Positions 25,647 through 34,670 of a stretch of 48,787 nt of DNA are shown piece after piece. The position numbers were made by a program, and so were the translations under genes. The notes under the pieces are model-generated. The model saw only the letters and a program-made list of their open reading frames with translations, had not been told where the DNA came from and ran no database searches. Each line of letters opens with the position of its first letter. The first letter of the stretch is position 1. Source of the DNA: Mycobacterium asiaticum DSM 44297 (lineage in GTDB: Bacteria > Actinomycetota > Actinomycetes > Mycobacteriales > Mycobacteriaceae); contig NZ_HG964937.1 in assembly GCF_000613245.1 (NCBI RefSeq), positions 1,398,407 through 1,447,193 of the forward strand, read 5' to 3'.

Positions 25647-28150
25647 GGTCTGCTGGCGCCGACCAGCTGGTCGACGGGTTCGGCGGGTACGGGCCGATTT
25701 TGGTAATTTCGTGCGATCAGCGTCTTCTCGCCGGACAGCCGGGTGCGGGCCCACTTGCCGAGCGCTCGTCCCGCAATCCCGGGTTTCATCAGCGCCAGGG
25801 GAGGTTTGACGAGGTGGACCACGGCCAGGAACTCCCGGTACGCGTCGAGGTCGTCGTGCACCAGCTCCAGCAAGCGATCCATGTACCAGGTCAGGACGCC
25901 GAAGTAGAACGGACGCTTTTTCTCCACGTCCTTCATCCAGTTGAACCGCAGGTTCTGTTCGCGGATCACGAACCAGGCGGTGTCGGCCATCTTGGCGATC
26001 GAGCGGTAGTAGCGGCGTGGCAGGTCCCGGTGCCCCGGACCGTATTTGGCCAGTAGTACCTGCATCGCGCGAACCTCTTTGAGCGCCAGGCTCATTCCCA
26101 GACCGGATACCGGGTCGGCGCTGGTGTAGGCGTCTCCGACCGCCACCAGTGCGCGCGGTAGGTTCCGCTTCTTCTCGTAGTGCAGGCGCAGCATGTTCGG
26201 ATAGCGGAAGTTGTAGATCGGCGAGGCCGGTTCCAGCCCGTCGATGTTCTCACCCACGATCGGCGACGGCATCCGATCGGCGAACTCGCGGAACTCCTTC
26301 GCCGTTCGCGGCGGGGAGTAGCAGTTGTAGGCCACCAGCGACGTGGACAGCAGCGTGCGGGAACTATCGGTGTAATACTGCGCCGCGTAGGTGTCTTCGA
26401 AGGGGCGGTAGGCGTAGCAGATCACCATCACCTTGTCCTGCCACTGCCGCTCGGGCGGAACACGGTGCTGCATGGTCGAATAGAAGCAGTTGATGATGTC
26501 CTGTTCTACCTCCGGCGCGCCGATTCCCAGGCGGTCCAAGAACTCCGGCACCCGGGTGTTCTTGCCCGACGCGTCGACCACGAATTCGGCGGGAATAACC
26601 TGGGCGCCTTCTCCCACTGCGACGCCGATGATGCTGTGGTTCGCGCGGTCGAGTACCAGGTCGGTCACCTCGGCCTCGTAGCGGAAGTCGATCCGGGGCT
26701 CGTTGTCGAGCCGCCGCCGCACACACCATTCGAGTAGCGGCCTTCCGGCGCAGACGATCTCGATGTCACTGGTGCCCGGTTTTTTCCACGACCCGCCCAG
26801 CCTGATTCGGTACTGCGCGGCCATGTCGACCTTGAACGCGCCCTCGCGGACCATGTCGTCGACGATGCCGGGGAAGAAACGGTCCAACTCGATCTGCCCG
26901 GCGGTCAGCAGGTGATGCAGATGCCAGCCCTGAGCAGCACCGGGCCGGCCTTCGCGGCGCCGATGTGCGTCGTCTTGTTCCAGCACGATGACGCGCTCGA
27001 ATGTCTCGCTGCACACCTTCGCCGCCGCGATGCCGGCGATGCTGCCGCCAATGATCACGGCCGTGCCACGACCGCGCCGCCTGATGTCATCGACGTCTAG
27101 CCCCGCCTGGTCGAGGCGGACCGCGGTGCGGCTCTTGGCCGCGCCGCTGGGCACGAACTTCTCGTAGTACAACCCGACGCGGTGGAACCCGTTGTCGCCC
27201 AGCCAGCTTCGGGTGGCCTCGACCATCGGCGCAGGGCCGCACAGGTAGACGTCCGCGTCGCCGCCGGCCAGCATCCGCTCATCCAGCAGGTCGGTGACCA
27301 GTCCGGTGCGCCCATCCCACTCGTCGCTGGACTCCACCACGGTGACGCGCACGTCCACAGCGGCGACGCGACGCTGTAGCTCCCGGAGTTCGTCGAGCTT
27401 GCACAGATCGGCGGCGTCGGTCACTCCATAGAGCAGGTATACCGGCTGACTGGTGTGCGCATCCAGGCTCTGTGCCATCGCCAGTATCGCCGAGAGACCG
27501 GTGCCGCCCGCGATCAGGATCACCGGCCGTACCACGGGCCGCAGGTAGAAGCTGCCCTTGCTGCACCGCAAGGGAATTCGGTCGCCGGGCTTGGCACGGT
27601 CGCGCAAATAGTTCGACATGACTCCGTCGGGGAGCAACCGGATGATGAACTCCAGTTCCCCGCCGCCGTCGGCCGGGTGGGCGTAAGAGTAGTTGCGCCA
27701 GATGTCGGTGCCGGGCACCTGCAGCTGGGCGAACTGGCCGGCCTTGTAGTGCAGGGCTTTGCCCCAGCCCGAGATGTCGACGCGCAGCAGCGCGGTGCTG
27801 GGTGATATCAGTTCCACTCCGGTAACCAGTGCGTCGCCGGTGACCAATAGCGCGGCGTTGTCGTCGGCCGGATACTGCAACTCGATACGGCAGTCCGAGG
27901 TGGCGTACGTCTGACAGGTCAGGATCTTTCGGGCGGCACGCTCGACATCGGAGAGGCCTTCGGTGCGTCCCATCTCGTACGTGCCGGCCGTACACGAGGC
28001 GACACAGGTACCACAAATTCCGCTCTGGCATTCGTTGACGATCGCGACGCCGTGCTCCTCTGCGGCATCGAGCATCGTCTGGTCTGGACGGACCGGCATG
28101 ATTTTGTGCGTCCCGTCCGAATAACCGACGTTGACCTGACGAACCGGCAT
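25643..28150 (-). CDS. Ferredoxin-reductase / FAD monooxygenase fusion (Rv1937-like)
   Basis: 835 residues, four modules. (1) Plant-type 2Fe-2S ferredoxin with Cys41, Cys46, Cys49 and Cys79. (2) FAD-binding reductase domain (RNYSYAHP). (3) NAD-binding domain (GGTGLSAILAMAQ, YLCGPAPM). Modules 1-3 resemble the BenC/KshB reductases. (4) From about 360, an FAD-dependent oxygenase-like domain with GGSIAGIAAAKV and GDAYTSADPVSGLGMSLAL. A single chain thus holds an electron-supply unit and an oxygenase. Matches H37Rv Rv1937 (839 aa). ATG 28150 is chosen; GTG 28159 is possible. Substrate unknown. Confidence 0.9.
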   Translation of the reverse strand: MPVRQVNVGYSDGTHKIMPVRPDQTMLDAAEEHGVAIVNECQSGICGTCVASCTAGTYEMGRTEGLSDVERAARKILTCQTYATSDCRIELQYPADDNAALLVTGDALVTGVELISPSTALLRVDISGWGKALHYKAGQFAQLQVPGTDIWRNYSYAHPADGGGELEFIIRLLPDGVMSNYLRDRAKPGDRIPLRCSKGSFYLRPVVRPVILIAGGTGLSAILAMAQSLDAHTSQPVYLLYGVTDAADLCKLDELRELQRRVAAVDVRVTVVESSDEWDGRTGLVTDLLDERMLAGGDADVYLCGPAPMVEATRSWLGDNGFHRVGLYYEKFVPSGAAKSRTAVRLDQAGLDVDDIRRRGRGTAVIIGGSIAGIAAAKVCSETFERVIVLEQDDAHRRREGRPGAAQGWHLHHLLTAGQIELDRFFPGIVDDMVREGAFKVDMAAQYRIRLGGSWKKPGTSDIEIVCAGRPLLEWCVRRRLDNEPRIDFRYEAEVTDLVLDRANHSIIGVAVGEGAQVIPAEFVVDASGKNTRVPEFLDRLGIGAPEVEQDIINCFYSTMQHRVPPERQWQDKVMVICYAYRPFEDTYAAQYYTDSSRTLLSTSLVAYNCYSPPRTAKEFREFADRMPSPIVGENIDGLEPASPIYNFRYPNMLRLHYEKKRNLPRALVAVGDAYTSADPVSGLGMSLALKEVRAMQVLLAKYGPGHRDLPRRYYRSIAKMADTAWFVIREQNLRFNWMKDVEKKRPFYFGVLTWYMDRLLELVHDDLDAYREFLAVVHLVKPPLALMKPGIAGRALGKWARTRLSGEKTLIARNYQNRPVPAEPVDQLVGASRP

Positions 28151-28161
28151 GACTGACACCG

Positions 28162-29271
28162 CTAGACGACCAACGCGACTGGCTTGCGGGCTATGCGGGC
28201 GTTGAGTCTGGGCATGACCTCCTCGGCCAGCAGTCGCAACGATTCTTTCCAGGGCCCGGGGTCCTCCCGGTAGTCGAACCCGAGCACCAGCAAATGGCCG
28301 AATCCGCCGACTTGATCGTAGGTGGCCTCCAGCTTGTCGACCACCGTCTCGACCGAACCGACCACAAAGGTGTTCTCGGCGAGGTATTCCGCGGTCACAT
28401 CGTCGTCGGCGACCGACGGATGGTGCTTGTAGAACTTGGTCATGCCGAACATGCGGAAGGTCGGCAAGGTGTACTCGCGCATGGCGCGACCCATCGCGCC
28501 GTCGACGGCGTAACGGAAGGCTTCCTCGTCGGTCTCGGCCACCAGCACCTCGCGCACCAGCCGCCAGTCGCGGCGGTCCGGCGTGCGGCCACTGCGCTCG
28601 GCACCTTCGAGCACCGCATCCCAGTGCGTGGCAACGTATTCGGTGTTGAGGTCGAGGCTCATCGGGAGATAACCGCGTTCGCCGGCCAACTTGAGTGTCT
28701 CAGAGCCCGCGCTGAAGCCGGTGACGCCGATGGGCGGATGCGGATTCTGGAACGGTTTGATGTGGCGCCGCATCAGTCCCTCGAACATCGGCGCGATCCC
28801 GTTGGCGTTCCAGTACTTTCCGCGATGTTCCCATGGCGCGTCCTCGGTCCAGATGCGCAGCATGATCTCCAGCGCTTCGCGGGTCATCTCGCGGTGTTCA
28901 CCGTTCTTGCCGTCCACGTCATACAGCGCCCAGTCACCGGGAATGCCGCTGGCGCCTACGCCCAGCATGAAGCGGCCCTGGGCCAGGTGGTCGAAATACG
29001 CGACGCGGTGCGCCAATTCGACCGGGTGATGGTAGGGCAACAGGTGTGCACCCGGTGCAAGCTTGATGTTCTTGGTTCGCAGCAGCGCCTGTGCCAGCAG
29101 CAGATCCGGCGCACAGATCGGTTCCCACGGCACGGTGAAGTGTTCGCCGACCCAAGCCTCCACATAGCCGAGCTGGTCGGCCAGCTCGATGATGTCGAGA
29201 TCCCACTGGGTCGCGTCGTACAGGGTGCGCTCCGGTGGATGGGCCGGCATCAGGAAGATTCCGATCTCCAT
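28162..29271 (-). CDS. LLM-class flavin-dependent monooxygenase (Rv1936-like)
   Basis: 369 residues, the length recalled for Rv1936. Luciferase-like TIM barrel: MEIGIFLMPAHPPER, VGEHFTVPWEP, LAPGAHLLPYHHPVELAHR, FMLGVGASG. Uses reduced FMN and oxygen, so it needs a flavin reductase; in H37Rv Rv1939 could supply it, but here that gene is a remnant. First gene of the minus-strand operon; divergent from echA13 across 217 bp holding the candidate operators. Confidence 0.9.
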   Translation of the reverse strand: MEIGIFLMPAHPPERTLYDATQWDLDIIELADQLGYVEAWVGEHFTVPWEPICAPDLLLAQALLRTKNIKLAPGAHLLPYHHPVELAHRVAYFDHLAQGRFMLGVGASGIPGDWALYDVDGKNGEHREMTREALEIMLRIWTEDAPWEHRGKYWNANGIAPMFEGLMRRHIKPFQNPHPPIGVTGFSAGSETLKLAGERGYLPMSLDLNTEYVATHWDAVLEGAERSGRTPDRRDWRLVREVLVAETDEEAFRYAVDGAMGRAMREYTLPTFRMFGMTKFYKHHPSVADDDVTAEYLAENTFVVGSVETVVDKLEATYDQVGGFGHLLVLGFDYREDPGPWKESLRLLAEEVMPRLNARIARKPVALVV

Positions 29272-29324
29272 CGTTAACCCTTCGTCGTCGGGTGCCAGGT
29301 CGGCCGTTCTGTAGGTCTATCACA

Positions 29325-29344
29325 GTACTAGCAAGATACTTCGT
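29325..29344 (+). promoter_or_regulatory. Candidate Mce3R operator, Rv1936-like/echA13 gap, site 1
   Basis: GTACTAGCAAGATACTTCGT, 15 of 20 identical to the site upstream of yrbE3A (17794-17813). It lies 54 nt before the LLM monooxygenase start, over its likely promoter. Confidence 0.5.
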
Positions 29345-29387
29345 TGTACACAAGAGCCTGATTGCTTGGTAATTCCTTCGGATCTAA

Positions 29388-29400
29388 GCGCTAGTAGCGC
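29388..29400. promoter_or_regulatory. Palindrome next to site 2
   Basis: GCGCTA-G-TAGCGC, a perfect 6-bp inverted repeat directly before the second 20-bp site. It may be part of the operator. Confidence 0.4.
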
Positions 29401-29420
29401 GTACTGGCTATGGACATAAT
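29401..29420 (+). promoter_or_regulatory. Candidate Mce3R operator, Rv1936-like/echA13 gap, site 2
   Basis: GTACTGGCTATGGACATAAT, 14 of 20 identical to the yrbE3A site. Lies 69 nt before the echA13 start, so sites 1 and 2 could serve the two divergent promoters. Confidence 0.5.
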
Positions 29421-29488
29421 GTAGAACGCGCGCGTAATCTCGCACGGGTCACGCGTTCGCCGTGTGCATTGAGCAGCGAGGAGCCGTT

Positions 29489-30439
29489 ATGAGCGTTACC
29501 GGGGTGAGTTCGATCGATCACCGGCCCAACGGGGACCGGCCCGGAACCGACTTCAAGTTCCTTCGCTACGAGACGATCGATGACGGCCGGATCGCGGCGA
29601 TCACGCTGGACCGGCCGAAGCAGCGCAACGCGCAAACCCGCGGACTGCTGGTGGAACTCGGTGCTGCGTTCGACCTCGCCGAAGCGGACGACGCCGTCCG
29701 CGTGGTGATCCTGCGCGGTGCGGGACCGGCGTTCTCGGCCGGACACGACCTGGGCTCGGCTGACGACGTTCGCGAGCGCACACCCGGGCCGGACCAGCAC
29801 CCCACCTACCAATGCAACGGCGGCAGCTTCGGCGGGGTGGAATCACGCAACCGCCAGGAGTGGCACTACTACTTCGAGAACACCAAGCGGTGGCGCAACC
29901 TGCGCAAGATTACGATTGCCCAGGTCCATGGGACGGTGCTGTCGGCGGGCCTGATGCTGGCGTGGTGCTGCGACCTGATCGTGGCCGGCCAGGACACCGT
30001 GTTCGCTGACGTCGTCGGTACCCGGCTGGGCATGTGCGGCGTGGAGTACTTCGGCCATCCGTGGGAGTTCGGGCCGCGCAAGGCGAAGGAACTTCTGCTC
30101 ACCGGCGACTCGATCGGCGCAGATGAGGCCCACCGTCTTGGGATGGTCAGCAAGGTGTTTCCGGATGACGAATTAGCGGAGCGCACAATCGTATTCGCCC
30201 GCCGAGTCGCGAAGGTGCCGACGCTGGCGGCGCTGCTCATCAAGGAGTCGGTCAATCAAAGCGTCGACGCAATGGGTTTCACTACAGCCCTGGATGGGTG
30301 TTTCAAGATCCACCAGCTCAACCACGCCCACTGGGCCGAGGTGACTGGCGGGCAACTGTCCTACGGAACCGTCGAGTACGGCCTGGACGACTGGCGGGGC
30401 GCTCCGGAAATCCTTCCGGCCGACAAGCAGCGGCCCTGA
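29489..30439 (+). CDS. echA13: Enoyl-CoA hydratase EchA13
   Basis: 316-residue crotonase-fold protein: DRPKQRNAQTRGLLVEL, the oxyanion-hole segment GPAFSAGHDLG, and the second one in VHGTVLSAGLMLAWCCDLIVA. The usual catalytic Glu of hydratases is not obvious in the second motif, so activity may differ. ATG 29489 has GAGGAG about 7 nt upstream. First gene of a plus-strand beta-oxidation operon with the two acyl-CoA dehydrogenases and a ligase; matches Rv1935c. Confidence 0.9.
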   Translation: MSVTGVSSIDHRPNGDRPGTDFKFLRYETIDDGRIAAITLDRPKQRNAQTRGLLVELGAAFDLAEADDAVRVVILRGAGPAFSAGHDLGSADDVRERTPGPDQHPTYQCNGGSFGGVESRNRQEWHYYFENTKRWRNLRKITIAQVHGTVLSAGLMLAWCCDLIVAGQDTVFADVVGTRLGMCGVEYFGHPWEFGPRKAKELLLTGDSIGADEAHRLGMVSKVFPDDELAERTIVFARRVAKVPTLAALLIKESVNQSVDAMGFTTALDGCFKIHQLNHAHWAEVTGGQLSYGTVEYGLDDWRGAPEILPADKQRP

Positions 30440-30454
30440 ATCAGGACACGCAAC

Positions 30455-31660
30455 GTGGACGTCACGTATCCGCCTGAGGTCACGGCATTTCGCCGCCGCA
30501 TCCGGGAGTTCCTGGCCGAGCAGTTGCCGGCCGACTGGGCAGGCCTCGGTGCCCTTGCACCCGAAGACCGCGAGAAATTCGCCAGCCGGTGGCGGCGGTC
30601 GCTGGCCGCGGCCGGACTGGTGGCGGTGTCGTGGCCCAAAGAGTACGGCGGCGGCGGTTTGTCGCCCCTCGAGCAGGTGGTGCTCGCCGAGGAGTTCAGC
30701 CGGGCGGGTGCCCCGGAGCGCGCCGAGAATGACCTGCTCGGCATCGATCTGCTCGGCAACACCCTGATTGCCGTCGGGTCCGAGGAGCAGAAGGCGCACT
30801 TTCTGCCGCGCATCCTGTCCGGCGAGGACCGCTGGTGCCAGGGCTTCTCCGAACCCGACGCCGGTTCAGATCTCGCGGCCGTGCGCACCCGTGCGGCGCT
30901 CGACGGCGACGAATGGGTGATCAACGGCCAGAAGATATGGACTTCGGCCGGTAGCACAGCGAATTGGATCTTCCTGTTGGCGCGCACCGAGTTCAGCGCG
31001 CCCAAGCACAAGGGGTTGTCGTTGCTGCTGGTGCCGATCGGACAGCCGGGAATCCTCGTCCGGCCGATCGTCAACGCCGCCGGCCATTCGTCCTTCAGTG
31101 AGGTGTTCTGCACCGATGCCCGCACGGCGTCGGCCAATGTGCTGGGTGGCGTCGGCAACGGATGGGCCACCGCAATGACGCTGCTGGGGTTCGAACGCGG
31201 CTCAGCGGTGACGACGGTCGCGCTCGAGTTCGCCCGCGACCTGCAGCGGTTGTGCGACCTCGCGCGCGAACGAGGCCTGAACACCGATCCGCGCGTCCGA
31301 GATGGGCTGGCGTGGTGCTTCTCCCGTGTGCAGATCATGCGTTACCGCGGCTACCGCGGCCTGACCTCGGCGCTGCACGGCGAACTGCCCGGTGCCGACG
31401 CCGCGATCAGCAAAGTCATCTGGAGCGAATACTTCCGCAGTTACACCGATCTAGCGGCAGAGATCCTCGGGCTCGACGTACTGAGCCCGGACGGGCCGGG
31501 TAACGGCGGAGCCCGGGTGGTGCCCGAAGCCGGCACGCCGAACTCCCCCGCATGCTGGATGGAGGAGTTGCTGTACTCCCGCGCCGCGACGATTTATGCC
31601 GGCAGTTCGCAGATCCAGCGCAACGTCATCGGCGAGAAGCTCCTCGGATTGCCGCGCTGA
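30455..31660 (+). CDS. fadE17: Acyl-CoA dehydrogenase FadE17
   Basis: 401 residues, acyl-CoA dehydrogenase fold: FSEPDAGSDLAAVRTRA (flavin and substrate region), GQKIWTSAGSTANWIFLLART, and YAGSSQIQRNVIGEKLLGLPR at the C-terminus. GTG start 15 nt after echA13. It sits one base from fadE18. Adjacent pairs of this type in mycobacteria form alpha2-beta2 enzymes for bulky CoA esters such as sterol side chains (family knowledge), which fits this locus. Confidence 0.9.
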   Translation: MDVTYPPEVTAFRRRIREFLAEQLPADWAGLGALAPEDREKFASRWRRSLAAAGLVAVSWPKEYGGGGLSPLEQVVLAEEFSRAGAPERAENDLLGIDLLGNTLIAVGSEEQKAHFLPRILSGEDRWCQGFSEPDAGSDLAAVRTRAALDGDEWVINGQKIWTSAGSTANWIFLLARTEFSAPKHKGLSLLLVPIGQPGILVRPIVNAAGHSSFSEVFCTDARTASANVLGGVGNGWATAMTLLGFERGSAVTTVALEFARDLQRLCDLARERGLNTDPRVRDGLAWCFSRVQIMRYRGYRGLTSALHGELPGADAAISKVIWSEYFRSYTDLAAEILGLDVLSPDGPGNGGARVVPEAGTPNSPACWMEELLYSRAATIYAGSSQIQRNVIGEKLLGLPR

Positions 31661-31661
31661 C

Positions 31662-32738
31662 ATGGACTTTCGATACAGCACCGAGCAGGACGACTTCCGC
31701 GCGGCGCTGCGCGGTTTCCTGCAGCGCTCAACCCCTGAGGAAACCCCGGAGGAATACGACGCCGCACTGTGGCAGCGCCTGTGCGGCGATCTCGAACTGC
31801 CCGGCCTACACATCCCGGCCGAGTACGGCGGCGCCGGAGCCACCCTCGTCGACACCGCGATCGCCTGCACCGAGCTCGGCCGAGCACTCGCGCCAGTTCC
31901 GTTCGCGGCCAACGCCTTTGCGGTCGAAGCAATTCTGCGCCTCGGCGATGAGGAACAACGCAAGGAACTGCTCACCAAGTTGCTGTCGGGTGCGCAGATC
32001 GGGGCGTTCGCCGCCTGTGGCCCCGGTGCGGCGAGTGGCGCGACCGTGGTAGCCGAGGAACGGGACGGGCGCACCCTGCTCACCGGCAACTGCACACCGG
32101 TGCTGCACGGTCACGTCGCCGACCTGTTTGTGGTGCCGGCCATCGCATCCCGCGGTGAGATCACGGCCTGCGTGGTACGGGCCGGCGCGCCCGGCCTCAC
32201 CGTTGAGCGGCTGCCGTCGTTCGATATCACCCGGCCGGTCGCGCGGTTGCGGTTGAGTCAGGTGCCCGCAGAGGCGCTGCGGGCGAGCCGGCCCGGCGAG
32301 CTCCTGCCTGTCGTGGACCTCGCCCGGGTGCTGCTCGCGGCCGAGATGCTCGGTGGCGCCGAAGCCTGCCTCGAGCTGGCTGTCGAGTATGCGCGCCAGC
32401 GCACCCAATTCGGACGGCCGATCGGCTCGTTCCAAGCGGTCAAGCACATGTGCGCGGAGATGCTGATCGAGATCGACGCCACCCGTGCGGCCGTGATGTT
32501 CGCGGCCATGAGCGCCACCAGCGGCGAGGAGCTGGCGATAGCGGCGCCACTGGCGAAGGCGCAGGCCGCCGACACGTTTGTGCAGTGCGCCGAGTCTGCG
32601 ATACAGATTCATGGCGGCATCGCGTTCACCTGGGAGCACCCCCTGCACCGGTACTTTCGCCGGGCCAAGAGCACCGAAGCGCTGTTCGGCAGCAGTGCGC
32701 AGCACCGGGCGCTGCTCGCCGACCGCGCGGGATTGTGA
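31662..32738 (+). CDS. fadE18: Acyl-CoA dehydrogenase FadE18
   Basis: 358 residues from ATG 31662, next to the fadE17 stop. Shows the family's RQRTQFGRPIGSFQAVKH and QIHGGIAFTWEHPLHRYFRR motifs. The shorter of the pair, as in H37Rv (363 aa). Expected to be the second subunit of a FadE17-FadE18 heterotetramer (inference). Confidence 0.9.
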   Translation: MDFRYSTEQDDFRAALRGFLQRSTPEETPEEYDAALWQRLCGDLELPGLHIPAEYGGAGATLVDTAIACTELGRALAPVPFAANAFAVEAILRLGDEEQRKELLTKLLSGAQIGAFAACGPGAASGATVVAEERDGRTLLTGNCTPVLHGHVADLFVVPAIASRGEITACVVRAGAPGLTVERLPSFDITRPVARLRLSQVPAEALRASRPGELLPVVDLARVLLAAEMLGGAEACLELAVEYARQRTQFGRPIGSFQAVKHMCAEMLIEIDATRAAVMFAAMSATSGEELAIAAPLAKAQAADTFVQCAESAIQIHGGIAFTWEHPLHRYFRRAKSTEALFGSSAQHRALLADRAGL

Positions 32739-32758
32739 CGCCGCGCCATGGACTCGTG

Positions 32759-34384
32759 ATGGACTCCTACGAGAAGGGACCGGTCAGCCCAGCGCTGCTG
32801 GACGAGACCATCGGCGCAAACTTCGAGCGCACGGCACGGACCCATCCGGGCGTCGAGGCGCTGGTCGACGTCGCCGCCGGACGCCGCTGGACCTACCACG
32901 GTCTGAACGCCGAGATCGATTGCCTGGCAAAGGCGTTGATTGCCAGCGGCATCGAGCCTGGGGAACGCGTCGGTATCTGGTCCCCCAACTGCGCGGAATG
33001 GACCATCCTGCAGTACGGGGCGGCCAAGGTCGGCGCCGTTCTGGTGGCGATCAACCCGGCATACCGCAGCCACGAACTGTGCCACGTCTTGCGCCACGCC
33101 GGGGTGCGACTGCTCATATCCGCCACCGCATTCAAGACTTCCGACTATCGCAGCATGCTTGGCGAAGTCCGCCCGCTGGCGGCGGAGTTGGGTGAAGTCA
33201 TATTTCTCGGCACCGAAGACTGGCAGCTGTTATTGCAACGTGCCGACCGGGTGCCCGAGCACCGGCTGCGAAGCAGGCTGGCTGGCCTGCGCCCGTCGGA
33301 TCCGGTTAACATTCAATACACCTCGGGCACAACAGGTTCGCCAAAGGGGGTCACGCTCTCACACCGCAACATCCTGAACAACGGCTATTTCGTCACCGAA
33401 CTGCTGGGCCTGCGAGCCGGGGACCGGCTGTGCATTCCGGTGCCGTTCTACCACTGCTTCGGGATGGTGATGGGCAACCTGGGCTGTACCAGTCATGGCG
33501 CCACGATGGTGATCCCGGCCGCGGGCTTCGACCCGGCCGCGACGTTGCGGGCAATCGAACGGGAACGTTGCACCGCGATCTATGGCGTTCCGACGATGTT
33601 CATCGCGCTGCTCGAGCACCCCGACCTCGCCGACCGCGACGTATCGTCGCTGCGCACCGGAATCATGGCCGGCGCGTCGTGCCCGGTGGAGATCATGAAG
33701 CGATGCATCGCTGAACTGCACATGCCCGAGGTGTCGATCGCCTACGGGATGACCGAAACCTCCCCGGTTTCCTGTCAGACCCTGAGCACCGACGATCTGG
33801 CCAGGCGCACCGCGACGGTCGGACGCGCCCACCCGCACGTCGAGATCAAGGTGGTCGATGCCGACACCGGCGAGGTGGTGCGACGAGGGCAAGCCGGCGA
33901 GTTGTGTACCCGCGGCTACTCCGTCATGACCGGGTACTGGCGCGACGACGAGCGGACGCGCCAGGTCATCGACGGAGAGGGTTGGCTGCACACGGGTGAC
34001 CTGGCGGTCATGGGAGAAGACGGCTACTGCGCGGTGGTCGGACGCACCAAGGACATGATCATCCGCGGCGGGGAGAATGTCTCACCCCGCGAGATCGAGG
34101 AATTCCTGCACACCCATCCCGACATCGCCGACGCTGCGGTGGTGGGAGTGCCCGACGCCAGGTACGGCGAGGAGATCTGCGCGTGGATCAGGATGCGCCC
34201 CGGCCGTGCGGCGCTGGACCAGGACGTGGTCGCCGCCTTCTGCGCGGAGCGGTTGGCGCACTACAAAGTCCCGCGTTACGTCCATGTGGTCGACGGCTTT
34301 CCGATGACCGCGACGGGCAAAGTCCGCAAAGTTGACATACGATCGCAGGCCGCGGAACGGATCAGCCGTTGTCAACGGTCTTGA
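32759..34384 (+). CDS. Acyl-CoA ligase (FadD family), not at this place in H37Rv
   Basis: 541-residue AMP-binding ligase: P-loop YTSGTTGSPKGVTLSH, YGMTETSP, TGDLAVMGEDGYCAVVGRTKDMIIRGGENV and the C-terminal lysine motif PMTATGKVRK. Activates a fatty or carboxylic acid with ATP and CoA. ATG 32759 is 20 nt after fadE18, so it belongs to the same operon and completes ligase, dehydrogenase and hydratase steps. In H37Rv, fadE18 is followed directly by tpx. Confidence 0.9.
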   Translation: MDSYEKGPVSPALLDETIGANFERTARTHPGVEALVDVAAGRRWTYHGLNAEIDCLAKALIASGIEPGERVGIWSPNCAEWTILQYGAAKVGAVLVAINPAYRSHELCHVLRHAGVRLLISATAFKTSDYRSMLGEVRPLAAELGEVIFLGTEDWQLLLQRADRVPEHRLRSRLAGLRPSDPVNIQYTSGTTGSPKGVTLSHRNILNNGYFVTELLGLRAGDRLCIPVPFYHCFGMVMGNLGCTSHGATMVIPAAGFDPAATLRAIERERCTAIYGVPTMFIALLEHPDLADRDVSSLRTGIMAGASCPVEIMKRCIAELHMPEVSIAYGMTETSPVSCQTLSTDDLARRTATVGRAHPHVEIKVVDADTGEVVRRGQAGELCTRGYSVMTGYWRDDERTRQVIDGEGWLHTGDLAVMGEDGYCAVVGRTKDMIIRGGENVSPREIEEFLHTHPDIADAAVVGVPDARYGEEICAWIRMRPGRAALDQDVVAAFCAERLAHYKVPRYVHVVDGFPMTATGKVRKVDIRSQAAERISRCQRS

Positions 34385-34520
34385 CATGAATCATGTTCGG
34401 ACCCAACGTGTTTCGGGTCTTGACCGGGTATATAAGAAGTTCCGAGCAATTTCGAAACGGCTATTCCCGCCGAGTGGCCGCGACGCTAGCATTTCGCTTC
34501 AACCGACCCGAGGAGCCGAG

Positions 34521-34670
34521 ATGACCGACAAACAGAGAACGCTGGCGGTCCGGGTGGCCTTGGGCGTGGTGATGACGGTCGTCGGCGCGTTCATGCTCGC
34601 CGGCTGCCCGGTCACGGCCCAGCCGCCGCTCGAACTCCGTGCGGCGGTCTGCGCCGCCCCACCGGGTTAG
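34521..34670 (+). CDS. Very small putative lipoprotein (49 aa)
   Basis: GAGGAG about 7 nt before ATG 34521. The N-terminus is basic, then a hydrophobic segment (VALGVVMTVVGAFMLAGC) ends in the lipobox LAGC. Only some 20 residues follow, with one more Cys. The stop overlaps the tpx stop tail to tail. Family not recognised; could be a leader-like membrane peptide. Confidence 0.5.
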   Translation: MTDKQRTLAVRVALGVVMTVVGAFMLAGCPVTAQPPLELRAAVCAAPPG

